Below, piece by piece: positions 25,237 to 34,377 of a DNA stretch of 64,000 bases. The stretch's first letter is position 1; each line of letters begins with the position of its first letter. Location of the stretch: NCBI GenBank assembly GCA_015709695.1, contig CP054183.1, positions 3,021,001-3,085,000 of the forward strand, read 5' to 3'. A program made the position numbers and the translations under genes. The notes under the pieces were generated by a model that was not told the DNA's origin, did not search any database, and saw only the letters and a list, made by a program, of their open reading frames with translations. The stretch is from Gammaproteobacteria bacterium. GTDB taxonomy: Bacteria > Pseudomonadota > Gammaproteobacteria > Steroidobacterales > GCA-2729495.

Positions 25237-26400
25237 ATGGAACGCGATCAGGCAACGAAGCTGATGCAGGGGCTGCTGCGAAAGCTGGTGGATGCCAAGG
25301 GCTCCGACCTGTTCATCACCGCGGGATTTCCGCCGGCCATCAAGGTCAACGGCGAGGTGCACCGCGCCGGCGACCAGCTGCTGTCCGCCGACGACAGCGC
25401 CATCATCGTGCGCTCCATCATGAACGACCGCCAGGCGAAGGAGTTCGACGCCACCCGCGAGTGCAATTTCGCCATCAGCCCGCAGGGCATCGGCCGTTTC
25501 CGCGTCAGTGCCTTCGTGCAGCAGGGCCAGGTGGGCGCGGTGCTGCGCACCATCATCAGCAAGATCCCGACGCTGGAGGAGCTGGAGCTGCCGCCGGTGC
25601 TCAAGGACATCGTCATGACCAAGCGCGGGCTGGTCATCGTCGTCGGCGCAACCGGCTCGGGCAAGTCGACTTCGCTGGCGGCCATGGTCGGGCACCGCAA
25701 CGAGAACTCCCGCGGCCACATCATCACCATCGAGGATCCGGTGGAATTCGTGCACCCGCATCGCCGCTGCGTGGTCACTCAGCGCGAGGTGGGCGTCGAC
25801 ACCGAGAGCTGGGGCGCCGCACTGAAGAACACGCTGCGGCAGGCCCCGGACGTGATCCTCATCGGCGAGATCCGCGACCGGGATACCATGGAGTACGCCA
25901 TCCAGTTCGCCGAGACAGGCCACCTCTGCCTGGCGACCCTGCATGCCAACAGCGCCAACCAGGCGCTGGACCGCATCATCAACTTCTTCCCCGAGGACAA
26001 GCGCGGTCAGCTGCTCATGGACCTGTCGCTGAACATCCGCGCCATGGTTTCCCAGCGGCTGATCCCGCGGGAAAGCGGCAAGGGACGCATCGCTGCCATG
26101 GAGATCATGCTGCACTCGCCGCTGATCGCCGACCTGATCTTCAAGGGCGAGGTGGCACGCATCAAGGAAATCATGGCCAAGTCCACCCGGCTGGGCATGC
26201 AGACCTTCGACCAGGATCTGTTTGCCCTCTACGAGCGCGGGGTCATTTCCTACGAGGAGGCCATGCGCAACGCCGACTCGAAGAACGAGCTGCGCCTCCG
26301 CGTCAAGCTGGAGAGCAAGCGCGAGCGCAAGGGCATCGATACGGAAGGACTGGCGCTGGCCGAGGACGAGGGCAGCGACCGCGGCATCGTCCGCATGTAG
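25237..26400 (+). CDS. pilU: Type IV pilus retraction ATPase PilU
   Basis: The 387-residue PilT paralogue has KGSDLFITAGFPPAIKVNGE, Walker A GATGSGKSTS, Asp box IITIEDPVEFVHPHRRC, Walker B GEIRDRDTM and His box ATLHANSANQA. The C-terminal tail past residue 350 is longer than in PilT and charged, as is usual for PilU. PilU assists PilT under load. It lies 33 bases after pilT, preceded by GGGAGAA, with codon use like its neighbours. Confidence 0.93.
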   Translation: MERDQATKLMQGLLRKLVDAKGSDLFITAGFPPAIKVNGEVHRAGDQLLSADDSAIIVRSIMNDRQAKEFDATRECNFAISPQGIGRFRVSAFVQQGQVGAVLRTIISKIPTLEELELPPVLKDIVMTKRGLVIVVGATGSGKSTSLAAMVGHRNENSRGHIITIEDPVEFVHPHRRCVVTQREVGVDTESWGAALKNTLRQAPDVILIGEIRDRDTMEYAIQFAETGHLCLATLHANSANQALDRIINFFPEDKRGQLLMDLSLNIRAMVSQRLIPRESGKGRIAAMEIMLHSPLIADLIFKGEVARIKEIMAKSTRLGMQTFDQDLFALYERGVISYEEAMRNADSKNELRLRVKLESKRERKGIDTEGLALAEDEGSDRGIVRM

Positions 26401-26421
26401 GCGCGTGGCGGGAGAGCAATC

Positions 26422-27507
26422 TTGGCGGACAACATCACCGAACTGGCGACCATGAACGTGCAGCCGCTTTTCAACCTGATGGTTGAGAAGCGTGCCTCCG
26501 ACCTGTTCCTCACGCCCCATGCGCCGGTGAAGATCAAGATCGACGGCAAGATCATGCCGGTGAACAAGCTCGAGCTGACGCCGAAGATGATCCGTCAGGC
26601 GGCCATCGAGCTGATGAGCGAGCAGCAGCTCGAGGAGTTCACCCGCGAGCTGGAGATCGACTTCGCAGTCTCGAAGCCCGGGCTTGGCCGGTTCCGCGTC
26701 AACGTCTTCCACCAGCGCGGCAACGTCGCCATGGTGATGCGCTACATCACCTCGACGATACCCAACCTGGACCAGCTCTGCATGCCGTCGATCCTCAAGG
26801 ATCTGGTGATGTTCCGCCGTGGCCTGCTGCTCATGGTGGGAGCCACCGGCTGCGGCAAGTCGACGACGCTGGCGGCAATGATCGACCACCGCAACGAGAA
26901 GACCTCCTCGCACATCATCACCATCGAGGACCCCATCGAGTTCCTGCATGCGAACAAGAAGTCCATCGTCAACCAGCGCGAGATCGGCACCGACACCAGG
27001 TCCTATGGCAGGGCGCTGAAGAGCGCCATGCGCGAGGCACCGGACGTGGTGCTGATCGGCGAGATCCGCGACCGCGAGACCATGCAGGCCGCCATCGACC
27101 TGGCCGGCACCGGCCACCTGGCCATTGCCACGCTGCACTCGAACAACGCCCCGGAGACGCTCGACCGCGTCATCAACCTGTTCCCCGAGGACCAGCACGG
27201 CCAGGTGTTCATGGACCTCTCGCAGTACCTGCGCGGCATCATCTCCCAGCGCCTGGTGCGGGGCACGAAGGGCGAGCGGGTTGCCGCCGTGGAAGTGATG
27301 CTCAACACGCCGCGGATCGCCGAGCTGATCCAGGTGGGCGATATCGCCAAGGTGAAGGAGGCGTTCCAGAGCTCGTCCGAGCAGGGCATGCAGACCTTCG
27401 ACGACGCCCTGCTGAAGCTCTACAAGGAAGGCAAGGTGCCGATGGAGGAGGCGCTGGCCAGCGCCGATTCACGCACCAACCTCGAGGCGAAGATCCACTT
27501 CGGCTGA
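26422..27507 (+). CDS. Third PilT/PilU-family ATPase
   Basis: The 361-residue protein is a second PilU-like paralogue: RASDLFLTPHAPVKIKIDGK, Walker A GATGCGKST (Cys where the other two have Ser), Asp box IITIEDPIEFLHANKKSIVN, Walker B GEIRDRETM and His box ATLHSNNAPET. All catalytic boxes look intact. The start is TTG 26422, five bases after GGGAGAG; the first in-frame ATG (26452) would remove part of the N-terminal domain. The gene follows pilU by 21 bases, so the three are one operon. Whether it retracts a different pilus or tunes PilT/PilU is unknown. Confidence 0.88.
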   Translation: MADNITELATMNVQPLFNLMVEKRASDLFLTPHAPVKIKIDGKIMPVNKLELTPKMIRQAAIELMSEQQLEEFTRELEIDFAVSKPGLGRFRVNVFHQRGNVAMVMRYITSTIPNLDQLCMPSILKDLVMFRRGLLLMVGATGCGKSTTLAAMIDHRNEKTSSHIITIEDPIEFLHANKKSIVNQREIGTDTRSYGRALKSAMREAPDVVLIGEIRDRETMQAAIDLAGTGHLAIATLHSNNAPETLDRVINLFPEDQHGQVFMDLSQYLRGIISQRLVRGTKGERVAAVEVMLNTPRIAELIQVGDIAKVKEAFQSSSEQGMQTFDDALLKLYKEGKVPMEEALASADSRTNLEAKIHFG

Positions 27508-27575
27508 AGCAGGAAGCCGGCGGCACGGTCCGCGCAACGCGGGCCAGACGTTGCGTGTTGCGTGCCGGCGCCCGT

Positions 27576-28472
27576 TCAACCGCCGCGGAACAGTTCCGGG
27601 TAGACGGCGCAGGCCTCGAAAACCGGACCATCGACGCACACCCGCTTCATCGCGGGCCCGGTGTCGGTCTGCACCGGCACGGCGCAGCCGGCGCAGCCGC
27701 CGACGCCGCAGGCCATGTACTCCTCCAGGCAGAGCTGGGCCGGCAGGCCGAAGTCGCGGGCGAGGCCAGCCACCGCCCGCAGCATCGGCTGTGGCCCGCA
27801 GGCGTACAGCGCCACGCGATCGTGGTCATCGTCGTGCAGGCTGGCAAGCCATTCACCCGCCAGCGCCGTGACGTAGCCCGGGTAGCAGCCAGCGAATCCC
27901 GCCAGCGAGGCCAGGCGTGACGGCACGCCGAGGGCTTCGAGATCGGGCTGGCAGGCGTCGATACGATGGTCGAGGCCATGCAGTGGCGTGGTCGCATGCC
28001 CGGCCTTGAACGGGAACGGCACCTCGGAGCCGAAGAAGGCCACCGGCCGCCAGGCCGGCCCGGAGCCGGCCGCGAGGCGTATCGCCAGGAATTCCAGGGG
28101 CGGTATGCCGACGCCGCCACCCACCAGCAGCGCCAGCGGCCGCTGGCGATCCGGGGCAAAGCCCTGGCCGATGGGGCCGAGCGTGCTGATGCGATCCCCG
28201 GGTTCGGCGGCGGCGAGCGCCTGCAGGCCCGGGCCGACGACCTTGAACAGGATCTCGATCCAGCCCGCCTGCGGATCGCTGCGCCGGATCGACAGCGGCC
28301 GGCGCATGGGGATGTCGGCGGCACATTGCAGGTGGACGAAGGCGCCGGGCATGGCGCGTGCCGCGCACTGCGGGGCCTCCAGCCGCAGGACGAACTGCTG
28401 CGCCGGGAAGGCCTGCAGCGCGAGGACGCGCGCTTCCTCCAGGAAGATCGTGTTGCGGTGCGGGCGGTCCAT
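27576..28472 (-). CDS. PyrK-like FAD/[2Fe-2S] electron-transfer protein
   Basis: The 298-residue ferredoxin-reductase-like protein has the FAD motif PMRRPLSIRR, the NAD-pocket sequence LALLVGGGVGIPPLEFLA, YACGPQPML, and a C-terminal [2Fe-2S] site CGVGGCAGC plus a further Cys about 17 residues on. This matches the dihydroorotate dehydrogenase electron-transfer subunit PyrK. No pyrD-type partner or other pyr gene is in view, so the partner is open. ATG 28472 starts the conserved region; the longer frame to 28511 adds 13 unremarkable residues. It lies 80 bases downstream of ruvX on the same strand. Confidence 0.8.
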   Translation of the reverse strand: MDRPHRNTIFLEEARVLALQAFPAQQFVLRLEAPQCAARAMPGAFVHLQCAADIPMRRPLSIRRSDPQAGWIEILFKVVGPGLQALAAAEPGDRISTLGPIGQGFAPDRQRPLALLVGGGVGIPPLEFLAIRLAAGSGPAWRPVAFFGSEVPFPFKAGHATTPLHGLDHRIDACQPDLEALGVPSRLASLAGFAGCYPGYVTALAGEWLASLHDDDHDRVALYACGPQPMLRAVAGLARDFGLPAQLCLEEYMACGVGGCAGCAVPVQTDTGPAMKRVCVDGPVFEACAVYPELFRGG

Positions 28473-28552
28473 GGCTCCTGCGGGTCCGGCGCGGCGGGAT
28501 GCGGGCGGCATTTTCGCAGAGCGGGCCAGCCCTGTCGCCCCGTTTGCTGGCC

Positions 28553-28975
28553 TCAGGAGCGCAGCCAGGTTTCGGCCATCAGCCTTGCGGCCATGAGGTC
28601 GATGTCGCCGGGCTGTACCCGGCGCTTGCGGCTGCCGTCACGGCGCTGTTCGCGCAGCACCGCTTCCGCTTCGGTCGAGGTGTAGCGCTCGTCGATCTCC
28701 TCGACCTGCAGCCCGCTGCGCCCGGCAAGCCATTGGCCGAAGGCGCGCGAGCGTTGCGTCATGGCCGAATCCGTGCCGTCCGTGTTGCGGGGCAGTCCCA
28801 CCACGAGGATTTCCGGCTGCCAGTCGCGGATCAGGGCAGCTACCGCCTGCCACTCCGGCACGCCGTCGTGGGCAGGCAGGGTGGCCAGCGCGGTCACCGT
28901 CCCGGACAGGCGGCTGGCCGAGGCGATGCCGATCCTGCGGGTGCCGAAGTCGAAGACGAGCGCGCGGTCTGCCAT
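28553..28975 (-). CDS. ruvX: RuvX/YqgF Holliday-junction-resolvase-fold protein
   Basis: The 140-residue RNase H-fold protein has LVFDFGTRRIGIASA (first catalytic Asp), EILVVGLPRNTDGTDSAMT, EIDERYTSTEAEA and the late GDIDLMAARLMAETWL. YqgF proteins are linked to 16S rRNA 5'-end processing and antitermination, with junction-resolvase activity reported in some species. It follows yqgE by 46 bases in the conserved yqgE-ruvX order. Confidence 0.92.
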   Translation of the reverse strand: MADRALVFDFGTRRIGIASASRLSGTVTALATLPAHDGVPEWQAVAALIRDWQPEILVVGLPRNTDGTDSAMTQRSRAFGQWLAGRSGLQVEEIDERYTSTEAEAVLREQRRDGSRKRRVQPGDIDLMAARLMAETWLRS

Positions 28976-29021
28976 CGCGCGAGCCTAGCCTGCCGGCGGC
29001 GCGCAAGCGAGCGCGGCGGCA

Positions 29022-29612
29022 TCAGGCGTGGCCGGCCTCGGGGCTCATGGTCGCGAGGTTGATGCCGAGCAGGGCGGCAGCAGCCGCCCAGCGCGCCTCG
29101 AAGGGCGTGTCGTAGAGCAGCGTGGCGGTGGCAGGCACGCTCAGCCAGGCATTGGCGCCGAGCTCCATCTCGAGCTGCCCGGCTCCCCAGCCGGCGTAGC
29201 CGAGCGCCATCATGGCCCGCTTCGGGCCGGTGCCACGGGCCAGGGCCGCGAGGATGTCCTGTGATGTCGTCAGGTGGGCAAACCCGCTCACCTGCACTGT
29301 GGCGTCCCACTTCCCGGCCGGCTCGTGCAGGACGAAACCGCGCTCGCCCTGCATCGGGCCACCGCGCAGCACCGGCTGGCCGGCCACGGCCGCCGGCGCA
29401 CCGTCCAGGGCGAGCTGCTGGAAGACTTCCCCCAGCTCCAGCTCGAGCGGCCGGTTGATGACGATGCCGAGCGCACCCTGGTCGTTGTGCTCGCAGATGT
29501 AGGTGACGCTGCGCACGAAGTTCGGGTCGGCCATCGCCGGCATGGCGATGAGCAGGTGGCCGGTGAGCCAGCTGATCCCGCCCATGGGTCCGTTGCCTGC
29601 GGGGGCTGGCAT
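29022..29612 (-). CDS. yqgE: YqgE/AlgH family protein (UPF0301)
   Basis: The 196-residue protein has the family opening LTGHLLIAMPAMADPNFVRS, YICEHNDQGALGIVINRPL, VLRGGPMQGERGFVLHE and a late MALGYAGWGAGQLEMEL. The molecular role is not established; AlgH was named as an alginate regulator in Pseudomonas. The start ATG 29612 directly abuts the stop of the TonB-like gene with no gap, so the two are translationally coupled. Confidence 0.92.
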   Translation of the reverse strand: MPAPAGNGPMGGISWLTGHLLIAMPAMADPNFVRSVTYICEHNDQGALGIVINRPLELELGEVFQQLALDGAPAAVAGQPVLRGGPMQGERGFVLHEPAGKWDATVQVSGFAHLTTSQDILAALARGTGPKRAMMALGYAGWGAGQLEMELGANAWLSVPATATLLYDTPFEARWAAAAALLGINLATMSPEAGHA

Positions 29613-30554
29613 TCAGCCTCCGTGGACGGCGCGGATGCGCCCGGTGCCGGCATCCGTGCCGAAATGCCACTCGTAGGCGAAGCGCAGCACGTCGTAGTCG
29701 TCGCGCAGCACCTTGGGGAACGGTTCGAAGGGCGCGGCGATGCGCAGGATCTGCATGGCTGCCTGGTCGAGGTTGGGATAGCCCGAGGAATTGCGCACCA
29801 CGATCTCCTTGAGATCGCCGTTGGCCGAGATGGCCACCTCGAGCACCGGGTAGCTGCGGATCAGGGCGAGCTCGGAGGCGCCGGGGAAGTTCAGTGTGCC
29901 GATGCGCTCCACCTTGTTCTTCCAGCTGTTCAGGTAGCTGGCGATGCGCGCTTCGCGGGTGCTGGCGCTGACCAGCAGCTCGCGGGGATTGGCGTCGGGA
30001 ATCCGCGTCACGCTGTCCGGCTCGGCGAGGATGTCGGTGGCATCGCTGGCCGGCGACTGCAACTGGCGCTGCAGGGCCGGGCGCGAGCTGCCGGTCTCGC
30101 CCGGGCGCACCGACGGCCGGTCGCGCGGGGTGGCCGCGATGCGCGGCTCGGCAGGGACTTCGCTGCCGCTGCGCTGCGAGCCGTCGATCTCGCCGTCCTG
30201 GTCAGGTCCTGGCGCTGCCGCGCCGGTATCGGTCATGACCGCGGTCCGCAGGCGCGCATCGAGAGGCGCGTTGCCCCGGCCTGCGAGGTTCTGCTGGGCC
30301 AGCAGCGCGGATGGGTTGCGCGGCGCCGCGGCCCTGGCGTAGTCGCGGGTGACGATGACGACGTCGAGGGAGGTCGCGGCGGGATTGCGCTCCGGCGTGG
30401 CGGCGGTGAAGGTCACGCCGAGGATGATCACGCCGTGCAGCAGGGCGGCCAGGAACAGCGTCGAGGAGAGGCGGTCGCGGGTGGCAGCGGGCGACCACGG
30501 CCCGCCGACCGGGTCCAGCGCGATCGCATGCGGTCTGCTCGAGGGCCTTCGCAT
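29613..30554 (-). CDS. TonB-family energy transducer
   Basis: The 313-residue protein has one N-terminal membrane segment (LSSTLFLAALLHGVIILGVTF), a long Pro/Ala/Arg-rich periplasmic linker and a C-terminal TonB-like fold (VLEVAISANGDLKEIVVRNS, PFEPFPKVLRDDYDVLRF). It may couple proton-motive force to outer-membrane receptors, but exbB/exbD are absent here. A GTG at 30626 is also in frame, adding 24 residues, and lies six bases after a perfect TATAAT; a leaderless start there is possible. The gene sits in the conserved gshB-tonB-yqgE-ruvX order. Confidence 0.82.
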   Translation of the reverse strand: MRRPSSRPHAIALDPVGGPWSPAATRDRLSSTLFLAALLHGVIILGVTFTAATPERNPAATSLDVVIVTRDYARAAAPRNPSALLAQQNLAGRGNAPLDARLRTAVMTDTGAAAPGPDQDGEIDGSQRSGSEVPAEPRIAATPRDRPSVRPGETGSSRPALQRQLQSPASDATDILAEPDSVTRIPDANPRELLVSASTREARIASYLNSWKNKVERIGTLNFPGASELALIRSYPVLEVAISANGDLKEIVVRNSSGYPNLDQAAMQILRIAAPFEPFPKVLRDDYDVLRFAYEWHFGTDAGTGRIRAVHGG

Positions 30555-30632
30555 CACCGTCCGTTGCACCCGTGGATCGACAGCCAGGGGATTCCCGCAG
30601 GGGGCAGGGCGCCCCGCGCGGCGCACGGCCTG

Positions 30633-30638
30633 ATTATA
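30633..30638 (-). promoter_or_regulatory. TATAAT minus-10 for the TonB-like gene
   Basis: A perfect TATAAT on the minus strand lies in the 140-base gap downstream of apbE, six bases before the in-frame GTG 30626 and 78 bases before ATG 30554. There is no recognisable minus-35. It suggests internal initiation in the gshB-to-ruvX series. Confidence 0.5.
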
Positions 30639-31679
30639 CGTGGGTCGCCCGCGGCGGTTGGCATTACGTCACGGATTCGGGCGTGGCTGCCGGTTCAGGG
30701 CCGCAGGCGGCGCCGCATGCAGGGTGTCATCAGGCGGCGGCCGTCCGCGGCGACCAGCAGCGCACAGTCCAGGTCCAGGCGCCGGGTCAGGTCATCGAAG
30801 GCGTCGGGCCCGCCCACCAGCAGCGTGGTCGCCGCAGCATTCGCCAGCTCCGGATCGCGGCCGACGACGGTGCTGCCCGCGGCGCCCCGGGCCGGCCGCC
30901 CGGTGCGCGGGTCGATGATGTGGTGGTAGCGCTGGCCATCGACTTCGAGGTAGCGCTCGTAGGTCCCCGAGGACACCGCCGCCTCGCCGTCCGACAGGTC
31001 GAGGTAGCCGAGGATTCCCGGGCCGAGCGGATCGCGTACCCCGACGCGCCACGGCCGGCGGCCGCGGCTGCCGAGCGCCAGCACGTCGCCGCCGGCGACG
31101 ATCAGCGCATGGTCCACGCCGGCCGCGCGCAGGACCGCTGCGCCTGCCGCCAGTGCGCTGCCCTTGGCGACCCCGGCGAGATCGAGCGTCACCGGTGCCG
31201 CGGTGCTCAGCCGCAGGCCATCGAGGTGCAATGCTGCCGCGCCAAGTGCGACGGCTCGTGTGGTGTCGATGGCGGCGTCATCCGGCACGGCGGTGGGCGT
31301 CCGGTGCGCGAGATCGTCGAAACCCCAGAGCCGCACCAGCGGGCCGACCCGCGGGTCGAACAGGCCGCCGGAGCGCACGCGGATGTCGAGGCCGCGGGCG
31401 ACGAGGCGGGCCAGTTCCGGCGACAGCGACACCGTTTCGCCGGCCGCCAGCCGCGTGTTGGCGCGGCCGAGTTCGCCCGGGCCGAAGGCGCGCCAGTCCA
31501 CGTCGATGCGCCGGTACAGCGCCTGCAGCTGGTCGAGGGCGGCGTCGCTGGTGGCCGCATCCGCGTCCGCGACCTCCACCCTCACCACCGTACCGAAGAC
31601 GGGCATGACCCGCTCCACGACCGGGGGTTCGCCCCCGCAGCCGCCGAGGCAGAACAGGGCGATGGCCGCGGCGGCGGTT

Positions 31680-32639
<960 letters not shown>

Positions 32640-32726
32640 TGCAGTAGCTCCTCGCCCCGAATTGTGACGCAGGCGGCAAAAACGCAATTCTCCCCTACGG
32701 TTGCTGAAATATCACCAGCGCGGCGT

Positions 32727-32732
32727 TATGAT
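32727..32732 (+). promoter_or_regulatory. Candidate minus-10 for the pilG operon
   Basis: TATGAT at 32727-32732 lies in the 241-base spacer between gshB and pilG, about 150 bases before the pilG start. TTGCTG (32701-32706) is a possible minus-35 but the 20-base spacing is long. The rest of the spacer shows nothing else I recognise. Confidence 0.35.
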
Positions 32733-32880
32733 CCGGACGGTGCGTGCGCGGGGTTCCTGCGGCCATGGATCGGGCCGCTGTTGCACAGGTCCAGGATGCC
32801 CGTCCGGATGTGTCGTATCTGCCTGCCGGCCTGCGATCGTGAATCGCGCCGGCTTCAAGCGTGGATGAGCCTAAACCGTT

Positions 32881-33318
32881 ATGTTAAAAGGGCAAAAGCA
32901 GATTCCCCGCGTGGAGGGCTCGGTGGCTGCAGAAGGTTCCGGCGACCTCAACGGGCTGAAGATCCTGGTCATCGACGACAGCAAGACCATCCGCCGCACG
33001 GCCGAGACCTTGCTCTCCAAGGAAGGCTGCCAGGTATACACGGCGGTGGACGGCTTCGATGCGCTGGCCAAGATCGCCGACCACCGCCCCGACATCATCT
33101 TCGTGGACATCATGATGCCCCGGCTCGACGGCTACCAGACCTGCGCACTGATCAAGCACAACCGTACCTTCAAGGACACGCCGGTGATCATGCTGTCCTC
33201 GAAGGATGGCCTGTTCGACCGGGCCCGTGGCCGGATCGTCGGCTCGGAGCACTACCTGACGAAGCCATTCACCAAGGACGAGCTGCTGGGGGCCATCAGG
33301 GGCCATGTGTCGCGCTGA
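32881..33318 (+). CDS. pilG: Twitching motility response regulator PilG
   Basis: The 145-residue single receiver domain has LVIDDSKTIRRTAETLL, the phosphoacceptor region IIFVDIMMPRLDGYQTC and the switch Lys in LTKPFTKDELL. The N-terminal extension of about 20 residues and the sequence match PilG. In the Pil-Chp system it is phosphorylated by ChpA and promotes pilus extension and cAMP signalling. The ATG 32881 start is acceptable though no strong Shine-Dalgarno sequence is seen. First gene of pilGHIJ-chpA-chpC. Confidence 0.92.
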   Translation: MLKGQKQIPRVEGSVAAEGSGDLNGLKILVIDDSKTIRRTAETLLSKEGCQVYTAVDGFDALAKIADHRPDIIFVDIMMPRLDGYQTCALIKHNRTFKDTPVIMLSSKDGLFDRARGRIVGSEHYLTKPFTKDELLGAIRGHVSR

Positions 33319-33342
33319 GGCGCCCCACCGGAGGACGTAGCC

Positions 33343-33708
33343 ATGACGCTGGTACTCATCGTTGATGACTCGCCGACCGATCAGCACGTGATCTCCCAGG
33401 CGCTGCAGCGCCATGGCTTCGACACGCTGGTGGCCAGCGAAGGCGAGGAGGCGATCTCGCTGGCCGAGCGCGAGCACCCGGACGTGATCCTGATGGACAT
33501 CGTCATGCCCGGCATGAACGGCTTCCAGGCCACGCGGCACCTGACGAAGAACCCGGCCACGGCCTCCATCCCGGTGGTGATCGTGACCTCCAAGCACCAG
33601 GAGACGGACCGGATCTGGGGACTGCGCCAGGGCGCGGTCAGTTACATCACCAAACCCGTGGGGGACGACGAACTGGTGGCGGCGGTAAGGGCCAACATCA
33701 AGTCGTGA
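33343..33708 (+). CDS. pilH: Twitching motility response regulator PilH
   Basis: The 121-residue receiver domain has VLIVDDSPTDQHVISQAL, phosphoacceptor region VILMDIVMPGMNGFQATRHL and YITKPVGDDEL, matching PilH, the second CheY-like protein, which favours retraction or acts as a phosphate sink. GGAGGACG precedes ATG 33343. It lies 24 bases after pilG. Confidence 0.93.
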   Translation: MTLVLIVDDSPTDQHVISQALQRHGFDTLVASEGEEAISLAEREHPDVILMDIVMPGMNGFQATRHLTKNPATASIPVVIVTSKHQETDRIWGLRQGAVSYITKPVGDDELVAAVRANIKS

Positions 33709-33718
33709 TCCGGCCATC

Positions 33719-34291
33719 GTGACGACGTCGGCGGGCACCGGGCTGCGGACCCTGAGGGAACATCCGTTCGAGCTGCTGCGCGAGATCGAGCGGCGTTCGC
33801 GGGTGGCCCTCACCGGCGGTCCCGGCGATGATGTCAGCGGCGAGGAGTGGGTGGGGATCGGTCTGCGGCTCGGCAACGAGCGCTTCGTCGTGGCGCGGGA
33901 GGAAGTACGCGAGGTGCTGATGCTGCCGCCGGCGCTCACCCGTGTGCCCGGGGCCCGGCCCTGGATTCGCGGCCTGGCGAACGTCCGCGGCCACCTGCTG
34001 CCGATCGCCGACCTGCGCGGCTTTCTCGGTTCCGGCGCGGTGACGGGCGAGCGTGCGGCGCGGGTGCTGGTGGCCAACAGCAACGAGTTCCCGGTGGGCC
34101 TGGTGGTGGACGAGGTGTACGGTTTCCGCAGGTTCCTGCAGCGTGAGCGCGTCGGCGAGTTCCCGCAGACGACGATCCGGGCGGACCGTTACCTGGACGG
34201 CGCCTTTCGCCGCGGGCTCGAGGTCTGGCCGGTGCTGAGGGTGGAGAAGCTGCTGGCAAGCCGCGAGTTCCAGCGGGCTGCAGAGGACTAG
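33719..34291 (+). CDS. pilI: CheW-like adaptor PilI
   Basis: The 190-residue protein consists of one CheW domain (about 45-175) with GIGLRLGNERFVVAREEVRE, the binding loop PWIRGLANVRGHLLPIADLR and a late VLVANSNEFPVGLVVDEV. PilI couples the receptor PilJ to the kinase ChpA. The start is GTG 33719, ten bases after the pilH stop; no good Shine-Dalgarno sequence is seen, so coupling to pilH is likely. Confidence 0.88.
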   Translation: MTTSAGTGLRTLREHPFELLREIERRSRVALTGGPGDDVSGEEWVGIGLRLGNERFVVAREEVREVLMLPPALTRVPGARPWIRGLANVRGHLLPIADLRGFLGSGAVTGERAARVLVANSNEFPVGLVVDEVYGFRRFLQRERVGEFPQTTIRADRYLDGAFRRGLEVWPVLRVEKLLASREFQRAAED

Positions 34292-34377
34292 CCGGGGCGG
34301 CAGTCGCGCCCGGCGACGCATAACAAGACGACAGGAGTGGCGCGCTGGCCGCGCCCCGTTTGGAGGACGCAGAACTC

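Noticed and set aside
24076..27198. A 1040-residue open frame on the minus strand opposite pilT-pilU and the third ATPase
   Set aside because: It is the antisense shadow of high-GC genes; repeated similar segments simply mirror the three paralogous ATPases, and it has no recognisable domain.
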